A DNA stretch of 32,702 nt from Anaerolineaceae bacterium 4572_78 (GTDB lineage Bacteria > Chloroflexota > Anaerolineae > 4572-78), in assembly GCA_002084875.1 (NCBI GenBank), contig NBMH01000031.1, positions 1 through 32,702 on the forward strand. Reading direction: 5' to 3'. Numbering within the stretch: the first letter of the stretch is position 1; every line of letters starts with the position of its first letter. The position numbers and the translations under genes were made by a program. Of this stretch, positions 1 through 7,969 are shown piece by piece. The notes under the pieces are model-generated. The model worked only from the letters and a program-made list of their open reading frames with translations, was not told where the DNA came from and ran no database searches.

Positions 1-1763
1 GTATCTCCCACTTGCTCAAAGGGTTGGAATATTTTTTCTAACTGTTCCGCAGTCATGCCGACACCGCTATCCTCAATCTCAAAGTGTAGCAAGGACTCCG
101 CAATCTTTTGCGGACTCGGCGAAAAAGATTGCGTACTCTTTTCGATAATGCTAACCCGAAGAGTAACAGTGCCTTCATCAGTAAATTTGACCGCATTACC
201 CAAGAGATTGATGAGAACTTGTCGCAAGCGTTTTTCATCGGCATGAATCCCGACAGGTAGACTGCTATCGGCTTCAAAGATGAATGCCACGTTTTTCTGC
301 TCGGTTCGCATACGAATAATACCGACAATCCCATCCAAGAAATTGCCAAGATTAATATCCGTAGGATAGATTTCCATTTTGCGGGCTTCAATCTTAGACA
401 AATCTAAAATATCATTGATAAGAGTCAGTAGATGAGTACCACTTTGATGAATAATTTGTAGACCATCAATGATGCTGGTATTTAATCCTTTATGGCGTTT
501 GAGGATTTGAGTATAGCCAAGAATACCATTGAGTGGAGTCCGCAACTCATGGGACATGTTAGATAAAAATTCACTCTTTGCTTCGTTGGCAACTTCGGCA
601 TGTTCTTTAGCAATTTTCAGTTCAGTGGTACGTTCCTTGACACGTTGCTCCAGATTGTCAACAAGGTCGCTCAATTGGGATGTCATAAAATTGAATGTAT
701 TAGCTAATTGCTCGATTTCGTCACCTGTTTTGATATTCAGACGATGAGTCAGGTCGCCATTCCCAATGCGTTCCGAACCTTCCTGAATGATAAGAATAGG
801 TTTGATAATTAACCATGATAAATAAAATCCCGTACCGAGAGACAGGATAAGAATAAAGACAGTACCAAATAGCAAACCAATATTCCTAGTACGGGCAATT
901 TCATCAAGGAGCATATCTCTTGATACGACAAACTCTACAACTGCTATGATATTATCTTTATAATCCAACAGTGGAACAAGCATAACAGTATAATTGTGGT
1001 TCTGATTGGAAACCTGCTCTATGATATTATCCCCAGTGCTCATAACCTGCTGATAAAGGCTAGGCTCGATTGGGAGACGTGTTTCAGAAGTTGAAGCATA
1101 GACAAGGAACCCCGTCGGTGCATTTGTTCCTAGTTCCACTTTGTTCATGACTTCTGCCATATCTTCAGGGACATAGACAGTTAAGTCATCATGGATATAC
1201 GCTTTGACCGACTCCAGAAATGCTACATCCATAAATTTGACTGTATCTACCAATCCGACATAATTTCCCTTATAGTTAATAGGTACCAGTCCTCTGACAG
1301 GAAAACCGAAAATTCCCGGTTCTATTCCTGTGAGTGGTTTTTGTTCAGTATTAACCTCTACCACAGTATGACGGAATGACGAATCGGTACCATATCTTTT
1401 TGGATTGTTCAAAAATAAAAAGAGAGTAGATAATGGTGAATGGAAAGCCATAGCAGAAACGATTTCTTTTTCTTTCATATCTTGGAAACTAGGTGTGAGC
1501 ATACGTATCAATGCTTCTCTATCTTGTTCAGCAAATGCTTGTTGAACATCAGGTATGTTGGCTGTGCTATTAGATAGTGCCAGCATTTTTGCTTCTTGTC
1601 CATCTAGCAGAGCAGTAAAAATAGCATAACTATCTTCAAGATCTGCTATGTCCCTGTTATTGAGCAGATTAATCTGTGCATTGATACCTTGCCAAATTAA
1701 CAGTCCAATAATTACCGTAAAAGCGATTACAAGTGGTGTCAGAATTTTCCATGCAATTTTCAT
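1..1763 (-). CDS. Membrane sensor histidine kinase (3' end outside window)
   Basis: This reads from an ATG at 1763 leftward with no stop to the window edge, so the first 587 residues are visible and the C-terminus is missing. A membrane segment at about residues 7-24 and a second at about 292-312 enclose an extracytoplasmic sensor region of roughly 265 residues, Cache-like in size but not firmly recognised. A HAMP domain (about 313-365) and a short coiled coil follow. The HisKA domain has the motif [10 protein letters not shown] with the phosphorylatable His405. The ATPase domain has an N-box ([10 protein letters not shown], near 520) and a G1 box (DSGVGM); the window cuts it just after EQVGD, before the G2 box. 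A receiver domain may follow outside the window. The transmitter is close in DNA and protein to that of the propeller kinase near 28 kb, so the two are paralogues. It is divergent from the REC-kinase at 1898. The signal is unknown. Confidence 0.93.
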   Translation of the reverse strand, partial: MKIAWKILTPLVIAFTVIIGLLIWQGINAQINLLNNRDIADLEDSYAIFTALLDGQEAKMLALSNSTANIPDVQQAFAEQDREALIRMLTPSFQDMKEKEIVSAMAFHSPLSTLFLFLNNPKRYGTDSSFRHTVVEVNTEQKPLTGIEPGIFGFPVRGLVPINYKGNYVGLVDTVKFMDVAFLESVKAYIHDDLTVYVPEDMAEVMNKVELGTNAPTGFLVYASTSETRLPIEPSLYQQVMSTGDNIIEQVSNQNHNYTVMLVPLLDYKDNIIAVVEFVVSRDMLLDEIARTRNIGLLFGTVFILILSLGTGFYLSWLIIKPILIIQEGSERIGNGDLTHRLNIKTGDEIEQLANTFNFMTSQLSDLVDNLEQRVKERTTELKIAKEHAEVANEAKSEFLSNMSHELRTPLNGILGYTQILKRHKGLNTSIIDGLQIIHQSGTHLLTLINDILDLSKIEARKMEIYPTDINLGNFLDGIVGIIRMRTEQKNVAFIFEADSSLPVGIHADEKRLRQVLINLLGNAVKFTDEGTVTLRVSIIEKSTQSFSPSPQKIAESLLHFEIEDSGVGMTAEQLEKIFQPFEQVGD

Positions 1764-1832
1764 AAAAACCAATACATTTTATTTGTCAAAATTAACTAAT
1801 AATATTATTATATACTTGGAAGTTCAATTTTT

Positions 1833-1861
1833 TTGGAAGTGAATTTCTTGGCAATTATTAT
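1833..1861 (+). promoter_or_regulatory. Candidate sigma70 promoter for the REC-histidine kinase
   Basis: TTGGAA (1833-1838) and TATTAT (1856-1861) are separated by 17 bases, 36 bases before the ATG at 1898, in the 134-base AT-rich gap between two divergent kinase genes. The match is moderate and the region is rich in similar hexamers. Confidence 0.4.
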
Positions 1862-1897
1862 AGCATAAAAAGTGAAAAACGAAAATTCTAGGAACAT

Positions 1898-3436
1898 ATG
1901 AATGATTTAGCCGCACCTAAAATTTTACTTGTTGATGATAGAGAGGAAAACCTTTTTTCCTTGAGAAAAATATTAAAGCCACTTGGGATAAGTACGGTTG
2001 AATGTACTTCAGGGCAGGAGGCATTAATGATTACCATTCAGCATGATTTTTGTCTGGCAATCATTGATGTTCAAATGCCTGAAATGGATGGCTATGAATT
2101 GGTTGAGCTCATGCATGGCAATCCTAAAACTATGAAATTACCTGTAATATTTGTCAGTGCTATTTATTCTGATACGTACCATTACATGCGGGGATATGGA
2201 ACGGGAGCAGTTGACTTTTTGAGCAAACCCTTCATTCCAGAAATTTTGCTAAGCAAGGTACAAGTTTTTCTTAATTTGTATAAGCAACGAAAAAAACTTG
2301 AGCGACTTGTTACGGAATTACACACAAAAAATGAATCACTGGAAATTGAGATTGAACACCGTAAAAAAGTTGAAGCCGAATTAGCACAAGAACGTTCTCG
2401 GTTAACTCAACATGTTGCTGAAAGAACCATGGAATTACGACAGGCAAATGTTGAACTAGAAGAGGCAGTTCGTTTGAAAGACAGGTTTTTAGCTAATATC
2501 AGTCATGAATTGCGTACTCCCTTAAATGGCATTTTAGGCTATGCTCAACTTCTTCAACAAGACAGTAATCTGACAGCTAATCAACAGGATAAACTGACCA
2601 CAATGCAACAAAGCGGAGATTATCTATTAACAATCATCAATGATATTTTAGATATTTCAAAAATACAAGTGGGTAAAATTGATTTGCAGCCCATCAAAAT
2701 TAATCTAAAAGAATTTCTTAAGAAGATTGTTCTTTTATTTCGCACACGGGCAAATGAAAAAAACATAGCTTTTACCTACGAACCGCTAGCCGATTTGCCA
2801 GCTTGGGTCAAGGTTGATGAGAAACGACTTCGTCAAGTTCTTACCAACCTATTAGGAAATGCTATCAAATTTACTCAAAAGGGAGGAGTCATATTTGCTA
2901 TTGATGTGCTTAATAAAAATATTCCTCATGATTGTACCTTGCAATTTAAGATAATAGATAGCGGCATTGGTATAAAACCAGAAAACCTAGAACTTATGTT
3001 TACCCCTTTTCGGCAAGTCGGTACACGACTGGGAAAGTCAGAAGGAGCAGGACTTGGGCTATCTATCAGCAAACGTTTAATAGATCTGATGAATGGGGAA
3101 CTGCATGTCAAAAGCATCTTCGGACAAGGATGCACTTTTTGGTTTGATTTGGCGTTGCCTTTGGCTGGAGCATGGACTGAAACCACTTATTTAAGCATGG
3201 AACAGGAATCCATTTCGGAAGATAAAACAACATCATATATTCTCCCGCCACAAGCAGAAATTAATGAGCTGTTTAAGTTAGCCATGATTGGCAATATTAC
3301 AAGGATAAAAAGTTATATTGAGCAACTTAAAAAATTGCCTAACAATCACAATCCATTTTTAAATGAAATTCATACTTTGGCAAAGCAGTATCGCATCAAG
3401 AAAATTCGTGAATTTCTTAAACCTTATGTAAAATAA
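1898..3436 (+). CDS. Response regulator-histidine kinase (REC-HisKA-HATPase), soluble
   Basis: This 512-residue protein has no membrane segment or signal peptide and should be cytoplasmic. An N-terminal receiver domain (about 8-125) has the acidic pair D13/D14, the phospho-acceptor D57 (IIDVQMPEMDG) and K110. A coiled coil (about 125-195) leads to HisKA with H203 in [11 protein letters not shown]. The ATPase domain has an N-box (NLLGNAIKFT, 317-326), a G1 box (DSGIGI, 354-359) and a G2 box (GAGLGLSI, 383-390). All catalytic elements are present. A separate tail of about 70 residues (about 440-512) resembles the restored tail of the propeller kinase at 27023-27465. An N-terminal REC fused to a kinase usually lets another kinase gate this one; the divergent sensor kinase at 1763 is a plausible but unproven partner. 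The ATG at 1898 has a weak AGGAA site. Confidence 0.95.
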   Translation: MNDLAAPKILLVDDREENLFSLRKILKPLGISTVECTSGQEALMITIQHDFCLAIIDVQMPEMDGYELVELMHGNPKTMKLPVIFVSAIYSDTYHYMRGYGTGAVDFLSKPFIPEILLSKVQVFLNLYKQRKKLERLVTELHTKNESLEIEIEHRKKVEAELAQERSRLTQHVAERTMELRQANVELEEAVRLKDRFLANISHELRTPLNGILGYAQLLQQDSNLTANQQDKLTTMQQSGDYLLTIINDILDISKIQVGKIDLQPIKINLKEFLKKIVLLFRTRANEKNIAFTYEPLADLPAWVKVDEKRLRQVLTNLLGNAIKFTQKGGVIFAIDVLNKNIPHDCTLQFKIIDSGIGIKPENLELMFTPFRQVGTRLGKSEGAGLGLSISKRLIDLMNGELHVKSIFGQGCTFWFDLALPLAGAWTETTYLSMEQESISEDKTTSYILPPQAEINELFKLAMIGNITRIKSYIEQLKKLPNNHNPFLNEIHTLAKQYRIKKIREFLKPYVK

Positions 3437-3485
3437 AGTGGGAACCCTCTATACCTGAATGACGTTACACAAGCAGGAGGATATA

Positions 3486-4025
3486 ATGAAAAAATATGTA
3501 TGGTCTTTCATTTTTATTATTAGTATAATTGCATGTGGTGCGTCGCAAGGAATGAGTGTAACTCAAGAGAGGATGAGTGCTGATATTGTCCCAATTGTTA
3601 CTACGAGGGTTTCATTTCCAACGCCGACGCAAACTAAATCAGCAACTGAATCCCCCAATTTAAGGGTGGAATTACCTACTCAATCTACTCAACCAACGGA
3701 GGAAAGTATGACAAATTTATCTGTGGTCAGAACACAAACTCAACTTTCAATTTACATTAGTCAGGCTAAGACTGATTTAGCCTCGCTCTTAGAAATCCCT
3801 GAGAGTGATATTTCTGTGAAACAATCTCAATTTGTAACATGGCGTGATGGCAGTATCGGATGTCCCAAGCCTGGCATGATGTACACTCAAGCCTTAGTGC
3901 CAGGTTATCTTATTGAATTGAAGGTCGGTAAGAAAATCTATCACTATCATGGGGGCAACAATCGTCCCCCAGTTTTCTGTAATAAACCTGCACGCGGCGG
4001 ATATTTACCAGAAACTAGAAGCTAG
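3486..4025 (+). CDS. Small secreted lipoprotein of unknown function
   Basis: The start chosen is the ATG at 3486, five bases after a strong AGGAGG (3475-3480); a frame-open start 27 bases upstream would place extra polar residues before the signal peptide. The 179-residue product begins MKKYVWSF, followed by a hydrophobic stretch and the lipobox IIAC, so C17 would be lipidated after signal peptidase II cleavage. A Ser/Thr/Pro-rich linker (about 40-85) leads to a compact C-terminal region. This holds WRDGSIGCPKPGM, a PGYLIEL segment, the aromatic patch YHYHG and two cysteines (GCP and VFC) that could form a disulfide. I recognise this C-terminal pattern as recurring in uncharacterised lipoproteins, but know no function. 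It follows the REC-kinase by 49 bases with its own ribosome site. Its stop codon touches a repeat. Confidence 0.85.
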   Translation: MKKYVWSFIFIISIIACGASQGMSVTQERMSADIVPIVTTRVSFPTPTQTKSATESPNLRVELPTQSTQPTEESMTNLSVVRTQTQLSIYISQAKTDLASLLEIPESDISVKQSQFVTWRDGSIGCPKPGMMYTQALVPGYLIELKVGKKIYHYHGGNNRPPVFCNKPARGGYLPETRS

Positions 4026-4113
4026 GAGCGTCAAAGCTTGCTTTGACATAAGCCCCCACCCCTAACCCCCTCCCCCACAGGAGAGGGGATGGAGCGTCAA
4101 AACTTGCTTTGAC
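4025..4113. repeat. Composite repeat: two 23-bp GGAG-hairpin copies flanking a C-rich element
   Basis: A 23-base unit (GGAGC, then GTCAAAGC-TT-GCTTTGAC) lies at 4025-4047 and again in the same orientation at 4091-4113 with one mismatch. Between them (4052-4090) is a C-rich element ending in the pairable tracts CCCCTCCCCC and GGAGAGGGG. The composite fills the whole gap between the convergent lipoprotein and methyltransferase genes. An exact inverted copy of the 23-base unit is at 32640-32662, and a relative of the C-rich part is at 31923-31960. Confidence 0.9.
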
Positions 4114-4117
4114 CATT

Positions 4118-5113
4118 TTAGCCCTTAAGTAAAACATGTAAATGCTCTTCAGTGCTATCGGCTTTATAATTACGATTGCTATCTTTATCAGCCTTAAAAC
4201 GCTGATATTTTTTTGTTTTAAGAGAATATTGTCCGTATTTTGACATGATTGCTTTAACCTGCTCCACTGACATTAATCCTTCATTATTGTAACTAAGAAA
4301 AATATAACTGAATTTGGCATGCCGAATTAAATCTTCAAAAGCAGTTTCAACTTTGCCACGCTTGCAATATTCAGACCTATTGTATGCTCGTAACCCTGTT
4401 TTTCCTTTTGGGATAAAATCGTCGTATATAGCAATCGTATTCAACAAGTGATAATTTGCTCCGTATTGCCGAGCATTGTACGGCGGGTCAAGATACAAAA
4501 TATCTCCTGATATGTTTTGTACCAATTCGTTGGCATCTTGTTGGTAGACATGATGCATGTGCACGGTAGGTTCAAATTCAGCCGCTCGCAGGACAAGAGG
4601 TTTTTGTGCTGATTTTTTCAGATGTTTCAGATATGCCCCATAGACCGAAGCCACATTTGCTATTTTATCTGCACTTTCCAGTAAACTCGCTAACAAAAAA
4701 TAATATTGGTCATCATTAATAGTCTGGTTAGATTTCCAAGATTCAATCATTTGTCGTATAACGTCAATCCTTTTGCCATTTTCATCGCTGAAATACTGTC
4801 GCCCTGTTCCTCCACCTAAACAATAATCATTATAAATTTTCCCTTCAATTCCTGGTAAATTATTTAGGTTATCAATCAAGTCATGATATTCAAAACAAAT
4901 GTGGTTGCCGATGTAGTTTCGATTGATAACAAAACTGTAAAACTCCAAATCATTGATAATTATAAGTTTAACATGTTGCTTAAATGCACGCGAGACAATC
5001 CCTGTCCCCGCAAACAACTCTGCATAAATCATTCCATGCGTATTGCCAATCGTTTGGAAAATTGTTTCCTGAATAAAAGGCAACAGTCGATATTTAGAAC
5101 CGATATAATTCAA
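4118..5113 (-). CDS. DNA adenine-N6 methyltransferase, D12 class (Dam-like)
   Basis: This 331-residue enzyme should transfer methyl from S-adenosylmethionine to N6 of adenine in a specific DNA site. N-terminal NYIGSKYRLLPFI (2-14) is the class motif X. FAGTGIVSRAF (34-44) is the SAM-binding motif I. DPPY (209-212) is catalytic motif IV, continuing as NARQYGANYHLLNTI. The motif order is that of the D12/alpha class. The start is a TTG at 5113 preceded by AGGA at six bases; an in-frame stop lies just upstream, so no longer start exists. No restriction endonuclease is nearby, so it looks like an orphan methyltransferase. The target site cannot be told from sequence alone. It lies on the same strand as the tRNA-Ser genes, but a terminator separates them. 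Confidence 0.93.
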   Translation of the reverse strand: MNYIGSKYRLLPFIQETIFQTIGNTHGMIYAELFAGTGIVSRAFKQHVKLIIINDLEFYSFVINRNYIGNHICFEYHDLIDNLNNLPGIEGKIYNDYCLGGGTGRQYFSDENGKRIDVIRQMIESWKSNQTINDDQYYFLLASLLESADKIANVASVYGAYLKHLKKSAQKPLVLRAAEFEPTVHMHHVYQQDANELVQNISGDILYLDPPYNARQYGANYHLLNTIAIYDDFIPKGKTGLRAYNRSEYCKRGKVETAFEDLIRHAKFSYIFLSYNNEGLMSVEQVKAIMSKYGQYSLKTKKYQRFKADKDSNRNYKADSTEEHLHVLLKG

Positions 5114-5142
5114 AATACATCCTAATCATTTACTCAAGTCAA

Positions 5143-5177
5143 TAAAAAAACGACCATCCTAAACATGACGGTCGTTT
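5143..5177 (-). terminator. Rho-independent terminator of the tRNA-Ser pair
   Basis: Read on the minus strand, AAACGACC (5177-5170) pairs perfectly with GGTCGTTT (5155-5148), and a run of T follows. It lies just after the tRNA-Ser(GCT) 3' end and before the methyltransferase start, so it should end the tRNA transcript. Confidence 0.85.
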
Positions 5178-5184
5178 GGCGAAG

Positions 5185-5274
5185 CGGGGAGACAGGGATT
5201 CGAACCCTGGGTAGAACTATAAATCCTACAACCGCTTAGCAGGCGGCCCCATTAAACCACTCTGGCATCTCCCC
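5185..5274 (-). tRNA. tRNA-Ser(GCT)
   Basis: The gene is 90 bases long, with acceptor arms GGGGAGA / TCTCCCC and discriminator G. The anticodon loop CTGCTAA on a CCGC/GCGG stem gives anticodon GCT. A long variable arm and the T-loop GGTTCGAATCC are present. The 3' CCA is not encoded. Confidence 0.96.
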
Positions 5275-5286
5275 AAACATCGGAGG

Positions 5287-5373
5287 CGGAGGGAGAGGGA
5301 TTCGAACCCCCGGAAGTCTTGCGACTTCAATGGTTTTCAAGACCATCGCATTAAACCACTCTGCCATCCCTCC
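5287..5373 (-). tRNA. tRNA-Ser(TGA)
   Basis: The gene is 87 bases long, with acceptor arms GGAGGGA / TCCCTCC and discriminator G. The anticodon stem ATGGT/ACCAT and loop CTTGAAA give anticodon TGA. The long variable arm pairs as GAAGTC/GACTTC, and the T-loop is GGTTCGAATCC. CCA is not encoded. It is 12 bases upstream of tRNA-Ser(GCT), presumably cotranscribed. Confidence 0.96.
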
Positions 5374-5395
5374 CAACTTAAAATAGACAATGATC

Positions 5396-5424
5396 ATTAT
5401 AGCATAAAACCAGAATTTTGTCAA
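5396..5424 (-). promoter_or_regulatory. Consensus sigma70 promoter of the tRNA-Ser operon
   Basis: On the minus strand TTGACA (5424-5419), a 17-base spacer and TATAAT (5401-5396) form a perfect consensus promoter. It ends about 23 bases before the tRNA-Ser(TGA) 5' end, the expected geometry for a strong stable-RNA promoter. Confidence 0.85.
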
Positions 5425-5725
5425 TAGTTTTTTATTAATTTTTTGTTTTATTTTTAAAGCCGAGCATAACATTCTTGTTCCTAAACACAATTTTTTATAT
5501 TCTTTACTCAAAGTTTACAATTAAATAAAATCTAGTATAATAATGCCGAATAAAGTTTTTTGGAGTAACATATATTGTGGCTAAATTGTCAATTAGTTTA
5601 ATTTATGATAAAATGGTTTTAATCGTAATTTATGTTATCTAAATTACTAGGTACTTTTGACAAACTTCTTAAAACAATTATATAATTATTCATATTAATT
5701 AGCTTGTATTTTAAGGAAACTACAA
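5425..5725 (+). promoter_or_regulatory. AT-rich regulatory region upstream of sod with two promoters
   Basis: No gene is seen in this 300-base stretch. It holds a perfect consensus promoter, TTGACA (5657-5662), 18-base spacer, TATAAT (5681-5686), about 40 bases before the SOD start. A weaker upstream one is TTTACA (5514-5519), 16-base spacer, TATAAT (5536-5541). Between them a GGAG and a GTG at 5577 open a 22-codon frame that I do not trust as a gene. Confidence 0.7.
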
Positions 5726-6325
5726 ATGACATTTATTCTACCTGATTTGCCTTATGCATACGATGCACTTGAACCGCATATTGATGCTCGCACTATGGAA
5801 ATTCATCATAGCAAGCACCATGCGGGATATACAAGTAAACTAAACGTTGCTGTGGTAGGTACAGACTTGGCAAGTCTTAGTATAAAAGAAATTCTAAAAA
5901 AAGGCGTTGACAAATTATCAACGGCTGTACGAAATAATGGTGGTGGTTTTGCCAACCATTCACTTTTCTGGCAAGTAATGAGTCCTGATGGCGGTGGTGA
6001 GCCAACAGGTGAACTAGCCGAATCGATTAATAACGCTTTTGGTAGTTTGGGTTCATTCAAAGATGTATTTTCTAAGACAGCCGCTACCCGTTTCGGAAGT
6101 GGCTGGGCTTGGCTTGTTTATGATAATGGTAAACTTGAAGTTTACAGTACTCCTAACCAAGATAGTCCAATCATGGAAGGGAAAAGACCTCTTTTAGGAC
6201 TTGATGTTTGGGAGCATGCATATTATCTTAAGTATCAAAATCGTCGTCCCGATTATATTGCCGCGTTTTGGAATGTGATTAATTGGGACAAGATAGCCGA
6301 AAATTTTGCGGCGGCGAAAGATTAG
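5726..6325 (+). CDS. sodA: Superoxide dismutase, Mn/Fe family (Mn-type signature)
   Basis: This 199-residue enzyme dismutes superoxide to oxygen and hydrogen peroxide in the cytoplasm. The N-terminus [16 protein letters not shown] is nearly the textbook family start. The four metal ligands are H27 (MEIHHSKHH), H78 (FANHSLFW), D160 and H164 ([18 protein letters not shown]). Gly-rich NNGGGFANH together with Gln in NQDSP (about 144-147) matches the Mn type, though cambialistic activity cannot be excluded. The length is normal and no signal peptide is present. It has its own strong promoter and is followed by a palindromic repeat, so it may be monocistronic. The ferredoxins downstream suggest a redox or oxygen-defence neighbourhood. 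Confidence 0.97.
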   Translation: MTFILPDLPYAYDALEPHIDARTMEIHHSKHHAGYTSKLNVAVVGTDLASLSIKEILKKGVDKLSTAVRNNGGGFANHSLFWQVMSPDGGGEPTGELAESINNAFGSLGSFKDVFSKTAATRFGSGWAWLVYDNGKLEVYSTPNQDSPIMEGKRPLLGLDVWEHAYYLKYQNRRPDYIAAFWNVINWDKIAENFAAAKD

Positions 6326-6326
6326 T

Positions 6327-6386
6327 CATGTAGAACAGGATTCTAGCCTGTTCAGGATGCACATGGCAAAATGCCTGTGCTACATG
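6327..6386. repeat. Three-arm palindromic element (REP-like)
   Basis: CATGTAG (6327-6333) and CTACATG (6380-6386) are inverted and can close a stem. Inside are two hairpins: AACAGG/CCTGTT around an ATTCTAG core (6334-6352), and CACATGGCA/TGCCTGTG (6360-6379). The whole can fold as a three-way junction in RNA or single-stranded DNA. Related hairpins with a TTCTAG or CTAGAA core lie at 11297-11353 and 23487-23505. Confidence 0.75.
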
Positions 6387-6427
6387 TATTATTACATTTA
6401 TTTTATTTTTTAGCAAGGAGAAAACCA

Positions 6428-6748
6428 ATGACACATGTTGTTACATCTAATTGTGAAGGTGCTAAATTCACTGATTGTGTTTTAGTTTGTCCAGTCGATT
6501 GTTTTTACGAACTGGACCAACAATTAGTTATTGACCCTGAAGAATGTATTGATTGTGGTGCTTGTGTACCTGAATGTCCTGTTGAGGCAATTTATTCAGA
6601 AGATGAATTACCCGATGGTATGGAAGATGCTTTGGCGTTTAATGAAGAGGAATCAGCTAGATTAAAAGGAGAAGGTCAGGACCCTATTACTGACCAGAAA
6701 GACCCATTACCTACCGCAGAAGCAAGAAGAGAAGAATTAGGTTATTAG
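6428..6748 (+). CDS. fdxA: 7Fe ferredoxin ([3Fe-4S][4Fe-4S], AvFdI type)
   Basis: The start is the ATG at 6428 behind AAGGAG (6415-6420); the longer frame upstream only adds residues read from a repeat. The 106-residue protein is a small cytoplasmic electron carrier. Cys9, Cys17 and the last Cys of CIDCGACVPEC would hold the 3Fe cluster; Cys21 and the three Cys of CIDCGAC the 4Fe cluster. Alanine replaces the free cysteine found as CxxC in many relatives, which supports the 7Fe rather than 8Fe form. Length and the C-terminal KDPLP segment match Azotobacter ferredoxin I. It is followed after about 95 bases by a second ferredoxin with its own ribosome site. The electron donor and acceptor are not shown by context. 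Confidence 0.93.
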   Translation: MTHVVTSNCEGAKFTDCVLVCPVDCFYELDQQLVIDPEECIDCGACVPECPVEAIYSEDELPDGMEDALAFNEEESARLKGEGQDPITDQKDPLPTAEARREELGY

Positions 6749-6844
6749 TAATCTAGTTAGTTTTTGATGTTATTTTACTACCTTACGTAATTTTTGTAAG
6801 GGTGGTTCAATTACCAATATTTTTTAGAAGGAGTTTAATTAATA

Positions 6845-7162
6845 ATGGCTCATGTTATTAGTGATATATGTTCCCGCGAGGGAGATTGCGTAGAAGTATG
6901 TCCAGTTGATTGTATTGTTCCTGGTCCAAAGGATGATAAGAAATGGGGAGATTTATTCTTCATTGACCCTGATACATGCATTGATTGTGGTGCATGTGTA
7001 TCTGTTTGTCCTCCAGAAGCTATTTTCCCTGAAGAGGATATCCCTGATGAATATAAAGGTGATATTGAACGTAATGCCGCTTTCTTTGATGAGGATGCAG
7101 GAAATCCAGGTTATTGGGATTTTGACCTTGACGAAGAACGTAACACAAACAGAGAAAGCTAA
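6845..7162 (+). CDS. Ferredoxin, 7Fe-like with variant first cluster spacing
   Basis: The ATG at 6845 follows AGAAGGAG at 11 bases. The 105-residue protein has cysteines at 9, 15, 19 and 23 (C-x5-C-x3-C-x3-C) and a complete CIDCGACVSVCP motif (45-56). The first spacing is two residues shorter than in the preceding ferredoxin (C-x7-C), and a basic stretch (PGPKDDKKWGD) is inserted before the second motif. The acidic C-terminus (DIPDEYKGDIERN, then DFDLDEERN) is typical of interaction surfaces. It probably carries a 3Fe and a 4Fe cluster, but the altered spacing makes the first cluster less certain. The PIG-L deacetylase begins 12 bases after its stop, so the two may be cotranscribed. Confidence 0.88.
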   Translation: MAHVISDICSREGDCVEVCPVDCIVPGPKDDKKWGDLFFIDPDTCIDCGACVSVCPPEAIFPEEDIPDEYKGDIERNAAFFDEDAGNPGYWDFDLDEERNTNRES

Positions 7163-7174
7163 AGCATAAACTTT

Positions 7175-7888
7175 ATGGATTTGATTGATTCTACAGTTAA
7201 GCGGGCAATGATTATCGTTGCTCATCCTGATGACCCTGAATTTTTTTGCGGTGGGACAATTGCATGTTGGATTAAACAAGGTATTGAGGTTAGTTACCTT
7301 ATTTTAACCAATGGTAATAAAGGAAGCAAAGACCCCAATATTATTCCTGAACAGTTAGTGGCAATTCGTGAAAATGAACAGCGAAATGCAGCTAATGTTT
7401 TGGGGGTAAAAGAGGTTATATTTTTGGGTGAAAATGATGGCGAACTTAGTTACACATTGCAGTTACGCCAACATGTAGTTCGTGAACTACGACGGTTTCG
7501 CCCACAGATTGTGATTACCACTGACCCGACATGTTATCTTATCTATGGTACTCGAATTAACCATGCTGACCACCGTATGGCGGGAGAGATAGCATTTAAT
7601 GCTGTCTTTCCTGCTACAGGGAGTCCAATGTATCATCCTGAACTACTGGCGGAAGGGCTAAAACCGCATAGCATCAACTGTATGTATTTGACATGTACTC
7701 ATGCCCCCAATTTACAGGTTGATATAACAGATACTTGTGAAATAAAGTTACAGGCAATCAGCTGTCATGCTAGTCAGATAACTAACTTTAGTCAGCTAGC
7801 TGAACGGATGAGAAATAGAAATAAGGCAACTGATAAACATGGTAACACAATTTATCAAGAAGGATTTAGGCATGTAACTTTTTCGTGA
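7175..7888 (+). CDS. PIG-L family zinc de-N-acetylase
   Basis: This 237-residue cytoplasmic protein belongs to the GlcNAc-PI de-N-acetylase/LmbE family, which removes acetyl groups from N-acetylglucosamine-type substrates. AHPDDPEFFCGG (17-28) gives the zinc-binding His-Pro-Asp-Asp motif. NHADHRMAGE (about 128-137) gives the second metal His pair, and HAPNLQVDIT closes the core. All expected catalytic residues are visible. Family members act in bacillithiol or mycothiol synthesis, in glycan trimming, or on diacetylchitobiose; the substrate here is unknown. If the broken YbdK-type ligase downstream was once functional, a thiol or small-molecule role is imaginable but unsupported. The start at 7175 has only a weak ribosome site; Met12 is an alternative. 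Confidence 0.9.
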   Translation: MDLIDSTVKRAMIIVAHPDDPEFFCGGTIACWIKQGIEVSYLILTNGNKGSKDPNIIPEQLVAIRENEQRNAANVLGVKEVIFLGENDGELSYTLQLRQHVVRELRRFRPQIVITTDPTCYLIYGTRINHADHRMAGEIAFNAVFPATGSPMYHPELLAEGLKPHSINCMYLTCTHAPNLQVDITDTCEIKLQAISCHASQITNFSQLAERMRNRNKATDKHGNTIYQEGFRHVTFS

Positions 7889-7969
7889 GTTTCCATTACT
7901 CATGTACAATTTTTTCTAAGTTGCCAAAGTGTGTTATAATTTGATACTTATGTTTTTTGGAGGTGTATT

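Noticed and set aside
53-391. A 112-codon minus-strand frame
   Set aside because: It is a shadow of the histidine kinase ATPase domain, which is read in another minus frame through the window edge.
3459-3485. A longer lipoprotein start at 3459
   Set aside because: It would place polar residues before the signal peptide, and the AGGAGG clearly serves the ATG at 3486.
4025-4113. CRISPR-like array
   Set aside because: Only two repeat copies, the spacer is itself a known dispersed repeat, and no cas genes are present.
5236-5511. A 91-codon minus-strand frame overlapping the tRNA region
   Set aside because: It is read through both tRNA-Ser genes and their promoter; the MAEWFNA-type peptide is the familiar translation of tRNA-Ser.
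5577-5645. A 22-codon leader peptide starting at GTG after GGAG
   Set aside because: The spacing is long, the peptide has no recognisable feature and no attenuator was found.
6780-6803. Terminator between the two ferredoxin genes
   Set aside because: CCTTAC/GTAAGG forms only a 6-bp stem with the T-run in the loop, so termination is not supported.
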